From Maylandia zebra (Eukaryota; Chordata; Actinopteri; Cichliformes; Cichlidae), in assembly GCF_041146795.1 (NCBI RefSeq), contig NC_135185.1, positions 27,773,529-27,837,528 of the forward strand: 64,000 nucleotides of DNA, given 5' to 3'. Made by a program: the position numbers and the translations under genes. Below, piece by piece: positions 56,066 through 64,000 of this stretch. Under the pieces are notes generated by a model. It saw only the letters and a list, made by a program, of their open reading frames with translations. It did not search any database and was not told the origin of the DNA. Position 1 is the first letter of the stretch; the number at the start of each line of letters is the position of its first letter.

Positions 56066-56939
56066 AGCTGCTCTTGTAGTAGTTTAAACATCTAAATCGT
56101 ACAAATTCTTCACAGGTTGCCTGTTAAAACTTGCGATATAAAGAAAATATTAATTGCATGTATGGTGTTACAAATATTATCTCTTTTAAAGATTCCTTTC
56201 AATTAACAAGACTGCTTCCATTTTTACTTTTGGACACTATGTGTCACAATATGTTTTTGATGCCACCACAGACAACTAACCTGTGTTTACAGCTTAATTA
56301 CCGTGTTAAAAACACATTAACTTCCTCCTAAATGGAAAAGGCTGAACGTTAAATTAAGCTTTTCCATTAACCCCCAATAAGGATAGCATTTCTGTGGCAC
56401 AACAGGAGGTCAAAGTGAATGAGTCAGTACAGACTAATTAATTAGATCTATAAGTGTGTGTGTGTGTGTCTGTGAGAGTGACATAGAAAGAGGCGGTGTA
56501 TGGATGTACTTATAAACCCATTAAAACCATCAATACAGAAGTGATCACTTGGAAAAACAGCTTTGCATTAATCATTATCTATTAAACACCATTAGTGTGA
56601 TGTGACACACACACACACACAACTTCGGCAGCGACAGTGATCAAGTGAGTAGTTGAAGATGTGCAGAATGATCCTGCTTTAGACTGGCATCCAGGTAATG
56701 ATCAATAACAGGCCCTGTTGTGCGTGTGTGTGCTTGTGTGTGCGTGTGTGTGTCGTTACTGAGTTAGAAGATGTCGAAAGGCACAATCGACTGAGAGAAA
56801 ACCACTTATGATCAGTTTAAACATTGTGTTAATCTATCCTCTACAAACCGGCTTCATGAATTGGGACTTCAGGATTTTGTTTTGTCCCTATTAAAGCTGT
56901 CACAGTTCTTTATTAACTGTTGACATCTTTACCTCTGTG

Positions 56940-57690
56940 TTAGCCCTGTGATGGATTGGCAACCTTTATATAACCTTTATATAACCTACAATAACGAGAA
57001 AACCCCAACAATCATACGACCCCCTGTGTGCAAGCACTTGGCAACTGTGGCAGGGAAAAACTTTCTTTTAACAGGAAAAAAACCTCAGGCAGAACCAGGC
57101 TCAGGGACAGGAAAGAAAAGAGAGGAGAAGGAGGCAGAACAAAAGAAACACAAGAGCAAGAGTTTAAAATGAATTACCAATCATTAAATGCAATGATGGC
57201 GTGGAAAGTGAACTATAAGCTTTATGAAAAAGTAATGTTTTAAGCCCAATCTTAAAAGTAGAGAGGGTGTCTGTCTCCCAACTCCAAACTAGGAGCCGGA
57301 AAGCTGAAGGCTCTGCCTCTCTATCTGCTTATGGAAATCACACGTGTCTGTCAGCAACAGACAGTCTGACAGTCTGGCAGCAACATGCCCTATTCGGACA
57401 GTACAGAACTGTGAGGTCCTTAAGATAAGATGAGGCCTGATTATTCAAGACCTTGTATGTGAAGAGAAGCATATAAATTAAATTCTGGATTTAAAAGGGA
57501 GCCAATGAAGAGAAGTCTCTCTTTCTTGTCCCTCTCCCTAAGCTTGCTGCAGCATTTTAGATCAACTGAAGGCTTTTCAATGAGTTTTTAGGTCATTGTG
57601 ATAATAATGAATTACAATAAACCAGCCTACAACTATTAGAGTAAATGCATGAAGTACTATTTCAGCATCACTCTGGGACAGGATGTTTCT
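56940..57690. repeat. Diverged interspersed repeat of LINE-associated type
   Basis: Contains phrases found in many fish genomes: AAAAACCTCAGGCAGAACCA, TTAAAAGTAGAGAGGGTGTC and GATCAACTGAAGGCTTTTCA. It is probably the 3' part of a degenerate retroelement. No open frame matches a known protein. Confidence 0.5.
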
Positions 57691-58551
57691 AAGTTTAGAG
57701 ATACTGTGCAGAATCAGAATCAGAAAGGGTTTTATTGCCAAATGTTGAGCAGGTTTACAACATTAGGAAATTGCTGCAGTACTTAGTGCAAACATACTGT
57801 CAGGCAACGCTTAAATAAACATAAAAATTAAAATTAAAAGTGCTAAGTAGATAGATATATACATGAATGCAGGTGGTGATCAGTGCAAAAATGGAATGAT
57901 GCAGTGAACACAGCGTAGGGTCATGTGTTAGTGGTGCGAACAGTCATACGGTTATTGTTCATGTGTCCAAAAGCAGAGGGGAAGAAAATGCAACAAGGCA
58001 GTCCTACATATTTGTTTAATATGTGCGTCCTGTTCATAAATAACTGACCACACAGTGTAACCGGGAGCCACAGCAATGCCATCTATCTTGTACAAACACT
58101 GGTTAACTGGCTTATGTTTGCATTTAGCTCTAAGGCAGTGAAGAGACACAGCTTATCAATGTTTCAGTGCTTCAGACACCTTAAAGAAATTTCTGGTCAC
58201 CTCGATTGACATGATGAAAGAAATGATATGTCACACATACACAAACACAACCTTTCTGTATCCACATGCAGCTGTGCAATGCTGCTGCAGCAAAAGGAAA
58301 ATCTGGTTTTAAAATTCCCTTCTCCATGATCCAGCTATTTAACACTCATGTGGTTTGATGCAGTTTGTTATATGAATTTGCTTTTTGTTTTGGAAGATCT
58401 CAAAAAACACAAGCTGAGATTGATATGCTGTACTCCAAACTCATAAATATTTTTGGACAGGAGACACAGAAATAGGTGGTCTCTTCCCCTGCTTCTTCCT
58501 CCCCTTTACTCACATCCAGCTGGCAGATCCAGAGCCATATTATTTCTGCTG

Positions 58552-58553
<2 letters not shown>

Positions 58554-58599
<46 letters not shown>
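58554..58599. repeat. TG dinucleotide microsatellite
   Basis: About 23 TG units. The surrounding interval 57800-60280 has no recognised gene; 59050-59180 is a third copy of the repeat noted in rpap1 intron 21. Confidence 0.95.
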
Positions 58600-58601
<2 letters not shown>

Positions 58602-60286
58602 TGCTGTGCTTAAATTCCATATGTGCAGATATCCATGACATTGCTCAGTCACATCATTTTAAACCGTAATGTGGATCTTCTGTTTTTTATTTTTGTTCTT
58701 TCGAGGCTGTTTACATGTTGTGGACGGAAACAGAGAACATAGCAGGTGAACAAAAACACTTCTATAAAATGAAAGTGTAAACAGACATGAGGCAGGGAAA
58801 GATCACCGGGGATGTCTCCCATAGGCCTGCTTCTTCTCAGAAGCACTGAGCTGAGACTGATCTTGTTGTTGGATTGTAATCCTGTTGTTGTATATTGAAT
58901 TATTTATCGACTACCACAGCATAAATACTGCTTTGTATGGACTGTATTCCTACGCTTGTTCATGCACTTCCAATTGTGAGTAAAGAGAGAATTTCCTTCT
59001 TTTCTCTCTACCACTGTAGTGACACCACTATTTGGTCTGTGTTTTTGCCCATTTGTAGATGGTTACCAGGCAACATGACATCATAATCAATCATGAATCA
59101 TTCAAGTTTTTGTGGATACAAACAAGATGCTTCTGTTGTGAAATGAAAATAATGCTATGATTTTATAAGGCGATTAAAGCATAGGATAGTGTAGGTCAGA
59201 ACTTTCAGAACTTAAGATGTGAGATCGAGCTTTCCTCTTACTGTCAGGGTGCTCAAACTGTGGTGTGTGGGCCTCGCTGGTGTCCTATGGGTGCAAAGTG
59301 CAACAAGAATGCACTGCTGTACATTTTGTTCATCCACAGGGAAAAGACTACAGTGGCATTTCTCCTCAGTTTCATCTCTTCCATTTCAGCTATCAAAGGA
59401 CACTAAACCTTTCTAACACAAATGCAGCTGGTTTTATAAAATACACCAACCAACTCAGCAATGGTTACAAAAATATGCATATAAACTTTGATAGAAAAAC
59501 TATTGCCAACACAAACCACACTAACTAGCATTTTTTTCCCTGTGCGGTGCTCAATCATTGCTTGGCCCCTAAAAATGTCTAACCTGAGAACGCCTCTCAA
59601 CTAAGACAATCAGGCCAGAAATATTATTTTTCTAGTTCTCTGGTTTATTATTACAAATCTTTTTCATGCCTTGCTTCATATTCCTCAGAATAGTTTAGAT
59701 AATTTTTTGTGCGCCTGTTGTTCTTCCTGAAATCTGCTGCATGTGTTCAGCACATATGGAAAGCCCACTGGGAATAGCACAGCTTCTAGTCGCCTCGGCT
59801 CAAAGCATCAATTTGCTGTGGAATTTCCACCATTTCCTCTTGAATCAGGAGCATGTCCTCATGTGTTGTAGATGTAGCCGTGAAAGCTGCCATTGTGGTT
59901 CTGACCTAAGATCTGAGTACATTGTGCATATGTATTACCAATTAAGTGCATTTCTTTTCCTCTAGTACAGTTTTAAGCAACCCACATCTGAATCGGCAAC
60001 CTGAACTTCTCTGTAAAGTCAGAAATTAATCAAGCATGCATTCAACCACTAAAGCTAATTTTTCTGCTCAGGAATGCAAGTAAATAACTTTAATTTAGCA
60101 TCTTAGTCAAAATAATCACAATACTGATTTATGCTTTTTTGTACATCAGTAAATTAAAAAAATCCATGGATAACAGCAATAATTATATTTTAATTAAGAA
60201 TATCATTTTGATTGAACAGCTTGTGTACTTTGAACCATTACAGTATCCATCTATTTATCGATCGGACGATTTAAGATCATAGCATA

Positions 60287-61024
60287 CAGTGGCTTGCAAA
60301 AGTATTCGGCCACCTTGAACTTTCCCACATTTTGTCACATTACAGCCACAAACATGAATCAATTTTATTGGAATTCCACGTAAAAGACCAACACAAAGTG
60401 GTGCACACGTGAGAAGTGGAACGAAAATCATACATGATTCCAAACATTTTTTACAAATAAATAACTGCAAAGTGAGGTGTGCGTAATTATTCAGCCCCCT
60501 TTGGTCTGAGTGCAGTCAGTTGCCCATAGACATTGCCTGATGAGTGCTAATGACTAAATAGAGTGCACCTGTGTGTAATCTAATGTCAGTACAAATACAG
60601 CTGCTCTGTGACGGCCTCGGAGGTTGTCTAAGAGAATATTGGGAGCAACAACACCATGAAGTCCAAAGAACACACCACACCAGACAGGTCAGGGATAAAG
60701 TTATTGAGAAATTTAAAGCAGGCTTAGGCTACAAAAAGATTTCCCAAGCCTTGAACATCCCACAGAGCACTGTTCAAGCGATCATTCAGAAATGGAAGGA
60801 GTATGGCACAACTGTAAACCTACCAAGACAAGGCCGTCCACCTAAACTCACAGGCCCAACAAAATGTTTGGAATCGTGTATGATTTTCGTTCCACTTCTC
60901 ACGTGTGCGCCACTTTGTGTTGGTCTTTCACGTGGAATTCCAATAAGATTGATTCATGTTTGTGGCTGTAATGTGACAAAATGTGGAAAAGTTCAAGGGG
61001 GCCGAATACTTTTGCAAGCCACTG
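60287..61024 (+). mobile_element. Internally deleted Tc1 element with 164-bp terminal inverted repeats
   Basis: The element starts CAGTGGCTTGCAAAAGTATT (60287) and ends with the reverse complement (61024), flanked on each side by TA (60285-60286, 61025-61026), the Tc1 target duplication. Terminal repeats of about 164 bp (60287-60450 and 60861-61024) are highly similar. Between them are about 410 bp holding only the 5' part of the transposase gene, so the element is non-autonomous. Confidence 0.92.
60655..60860 (+). pseudogene. Tc1 transposase N-terminal DNA-binding fragment
   Basis: The frame from ATG 60655 reads MKSKEHTRQVRDKVIEKF, then GYKKISQALNIPQSTVQAI and TVNLPRQGRPPKLT: the paired-like helix-turn-helix and the GRPPKL (GRPR-type) motif of Tc1 transposases. 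It runs straight into the right terminal repeat, so the second DNA-binding subdomain and the DDE catalytic domain are absent. Within the retained part no frameshift was seen; the open frame continues through the repeat to about 61170. Confidence 0.85.
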
Positions 61025-61059
61025 TACGTGCATCACCACCTCACCAGTGCCATGCACCG

Positions 61060-61475
61060 CTTTTTCTTACAGGAATTGCTGTAATTCTTCGTGGCACAGA
61101 CTCATCACGATGCTGGAAAACTTCCTCAGAGAATTTGGTTCATATTGACATAACTGCATCACACACTTGAATCAGATTTGTCAGCTGCACATCCATGACG
61201 TGAGTCTCTCGTTCCACCACATCCCAGAGGTGCTCTATTGGAGATCCGGTTACTATAGCAGCCACTTGAGTAAGCAAACTAATTGCCGTGTTCAGGAAAC
61301 CAATTTGAAAAGATTTGAGTTTTGTGACATGGGGAGTTATCCTGCCGGAAGCAACCATCAGCAGATGGGTACACTGTGGTCTGTGGTATTGAAATAATGC
61401 TCAGTTGGTCTTAAGGGGCCCAAAGGGTGTCACGAAAATATCCCCCCCACCACCAGCAGCAATGTGAACTCATAC
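61060..61475 (-). pseudogene. Tc1-like transposase C-terminal relic (antisense)
   Basis: On the minus strand PIEHLWDVVERETHVMDVQ and QVCDAVMSI are the Tc1 transposase C-terminus, with the third catalytic acid in PIEHLW. Upstream (61260-61475) the sequence is frame-broken transposase with a 'ggggcccaaagggtgt' block also seen at 35255. Same subfamily as 34990-35530. 61475-62590 contains nothing recognised. Confidence 0.7.
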
Positions 61476-62644
61476 AAGGCAGCAAGGAGATCATCCTGGC
61501 ACCAACAAACCTGCGTAAAATATGTGAACAGAATCAACTGCTGTAAAAAAAGAGAGGTGAAATAAAATAAATCTAGACTATTGAACAGTTTTATAGGCTC
61601 TTCATTTCTGCCTCCTCCACTCAGCCAAACATCACACTATCACTGATTCCTTCTTATATAACTCATGGTTATAAGATTATTAATACCTCCTGCCAGCAGC
61701 TGCTTTTGAGTAAATATTTATTTGGGATTCAAGATTGCTCAAACTTTTGGGGATTAAAATGAACGCTGCACGTACCCAGAATACCTTCAAGTGTTTTGTA
61801 GCTGTCAGATTAAAGTGATGGAAAACAAGTAAATGGGTAACCAAAAAGGCAGCAATGGATGAGCAGGCTTCAGAAAAAATGCCCTCATATCTGTTCAGTT
61901 AAGAGTATCACTTGACCTCAAATAAATAAATAATTTTTTTTTTAAAAAGCGGATGCTTTCTCAAATCAGCCGTGTAAGTTTTAACATATGCGTGTTATAC
62001 ACAAAACATCACGAATGAGAACAAAATCTAAAAAACAGTATTTATACCATTATGCTTTATATTCCCAACATCTTTGGTGAAAGCATCAAAGACCACATCA
62101 ACTGCAAAAGTTTAGCTGATCACTCAAAACAAAAGAAATTAAAAAGCTAACACACATCTGTCCTGCGTGACATGGTTCATCGGTCAGTTTTTGTGAGGGA
62201 TTAATTATTCCAGTATCAATGGAGGGAAACAAATCCCATATGACCAAATAAAAACCCTTTTTGTGATGTATTATTATTTACATACTAAAGGAAAGAAATA
62301 TTCTCTTTTCCTTTTTAAACCAGCCCACTCGCCCTCCAGCATCTGCTGTGGCAACAAATCGCCAGGGTGCCAAAAATTGCAGTTCCTTTAATGGCCACTT
62401 GAGGCCTTTTAATACTTGGAAGCTAAGGTGTTAATGAAGTTAAAGAAGAAATGGGTATGTTTGTAGTCTAGTACAAAAATTGTTTGTTTCTTATTGCTAT
62501 TTTCCACTTTGATATAATTGTAAGATGGCAGTGTATTTTGCTAGAAAAAGGTAGAAAAAAAAGGTTCTGTAAGTAAATGAAGTGTGCAAAGGAAGTATGC
62601 GAGGAAATACAATAAAGACAAAGACAAAGACAAACAGATTTTGT

Positions 62645-63430
62645 ACAGTTCTAAAGTCAGTATTTGGTATGATCATTATTTTTGAAACCCAGCCTGATCT
62701 CTCTTTGGCAAGTTAATTTCTTTAAGCCTTCAGGAATCGTTCTGTATGTTCTTGAAGGAGAAGAAAGTGTTCTTTGGATGCTGCCTTTTGTACTGTTCTC
62801 CGTAAGGATGTTCCCAAAAAGCTTAATCTTGAGATCAGGGCTCCGGGGAGGCCATCGTGTGCTTTTCTGTCCAGGTATGCTTTTACTGTATTGCAAGTGT
62901 TTGGGATTGTTGTCATGCTGAAAAATGAAGCTCTTGCCAATCAGATGTTTTCCAGATCCGATCTCTCTCCTGACCTCCCCTGTACACGCTGACAATGATT
63001 TGAACTAACACTTTTGGATTCATCTCTCCACGAGATTGACTGATTTTCAGTCCAGTTCTTGTGTAATTTTGCATATCTCAGCCTTTCTCCCTGTTTCCCT
63101 TCATTAAGAATTATTCCTTGAGAGCCACCCTTCCTCTGAGACCTTCTGTGATGAGGGTTTGGCAAACAGTAGATGGATTAACTGTAGCCCCAGATGCATC
63201 TCTCAGTCCTCTTTCAGGACTTTTCAGTATTTTCCCCCCAATTTCTTAAGTACACAACTTTTATTTTCTGGTCATCTGCTGTTGATATTTTTGCCACTTT
63301 TTCTCCTCTACTTGTCCAGTTTCCTGACCTTTCCTTAAACAGATACTCCACACAACGGCACAATATATCATGGTGTGCCACCGCTTTTGGCTAATAGTTA
63401 TTTAGGAATCACCTTGTTGGTGCAAAAACA
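62645..63430 (-). pseudogene. Degraded Tc1-like transposon (antisense)
   Basis: The minus strand reads FIFQHDNNPKHLQYSK (family FxQDNxxxH), WPPRSPDLK (WPxxSPDLNPIE) and FQ/KEHFLLLQEH-like tail segments in shifting frames, with a matching N-terminal region in antisense up to about 63230. Multiple frameshifts make it inactive. 63430-64000 has no recognised feature. Confidence 0.75.
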
Positions 63431-64000
63431 CTATTTTATGCTGGACAAACTATTTTATCTTTGGCATTTTATCAAAGATTCCACTAAAGACGTGGGAACA
63501 AATAATGCATTTTTGTGACAGGCTGCCAAAAACAAATTGCCAAAAGATGCCATTTAAAATCGGTTCTTTGCTAAGTTGTCTGTCGTATGTAGACACTAGC
63601 CCATCCCTTGCCTTTTTATGCTCTAATCATTCATAGACCAGTGTGTGGCTTAAGAAGTGGATTAAGTATCAAAACAAAAAAACAAAGAAAAACAAAAAGC
63701 ATTCCTCTGAAAATGGTCAGGTACAAGGAGTGGACTGAAAATGAGAGAAAAAGCAGCAAATATTCAAAGACTTTGAGACACCTTCTGAGAATTTTTTTTA
63801 ACAACAGCTTTGAAACTCTGACTCCTTGCAAGTAAAATATAAAGAAAGGAGGCATCACTCAGGATAATTAAAGTCTAAGAATTGAACCTCTTTTTTAATC
63901 TGTGCTTGTGCTCTGAGCATTTGTATTTGACAAAAATGTTACTCTTTGATAAATTGCACATAGATTGCACAGGAAGCTTGTACGCCATACTTTCTGCACT

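Overview
The window is teleost nuclear DNA, most likely from an African cichlid. Three observations support this: genes are split by GT-AG introns into short exons, the three recognisable proteins have vertebrate architecture, and two SINE copies (about 3.945-4.21 kb and 54.78-55.03 kb) match what I know of the African-cichlid AFC SINE family. L2/Rex-like LINEs, Tc1 elements and hAT-like debris are also typical of fish. No software was run; exon borders come from reading splice signals, codon phase and protein similarity by eye.

Layout. 0-13.8 kb holds no intact host gene. It is a mosaic of SINE, hAT-like and LINE fragments plus local duplications, and a nearly intact L2/CR1-type LINE (ORF 9728-12520). 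13.8-21.3 kb is dCMP deaminase (dctd, + strand, 6 coding exons, 178 codons). 23.3-26.8 kb is the SGNH esterase iah1 (- strand, 6 coding exons, 241 codons). 27.9-41.35 kb is rpap1 (+ strand, 26 coding exons, 1410 codons). iah1 and rpap1 are head to head across about 1.1 kb. 42.7-43.8 kb is a decayed DDE transposase with an intron. 44.0-46.5 kb is an unrecognised five-exon + strand gene predicted to make a secreted protein of 118 residues; a possible - strand gene ends about 90 bp beyond it. 47-64 kb is repeat-rich DNA without a convincing host gene: a 3' L2 fragment, a Tc1 copy broken by an AFC SINE, an internally deleted Tc1 element with 164-bp inverted repeats, and two more degraded Tc1 relics.

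Roles. dctd makes dUMP for thymidylate synthesis, iah1 is a small ester hydrolase, and rpap1 helps RNA polymerase II assembly and nuclear import. They share no pathway; their adjacency is chromosomal synteny, and only iah1/rpap1 look transcriptionally coupled, through a shared promoter interval. The observations most worth following are the unnamed secreted-protein gene with hairpins at both ends, a perfect 31-bp palindrome at 13.17 kb that appears to have formed inside a duplicated segment, same-order duplications on both sides of dctd, and a possible frame-breaking cassette exon in rpap1.
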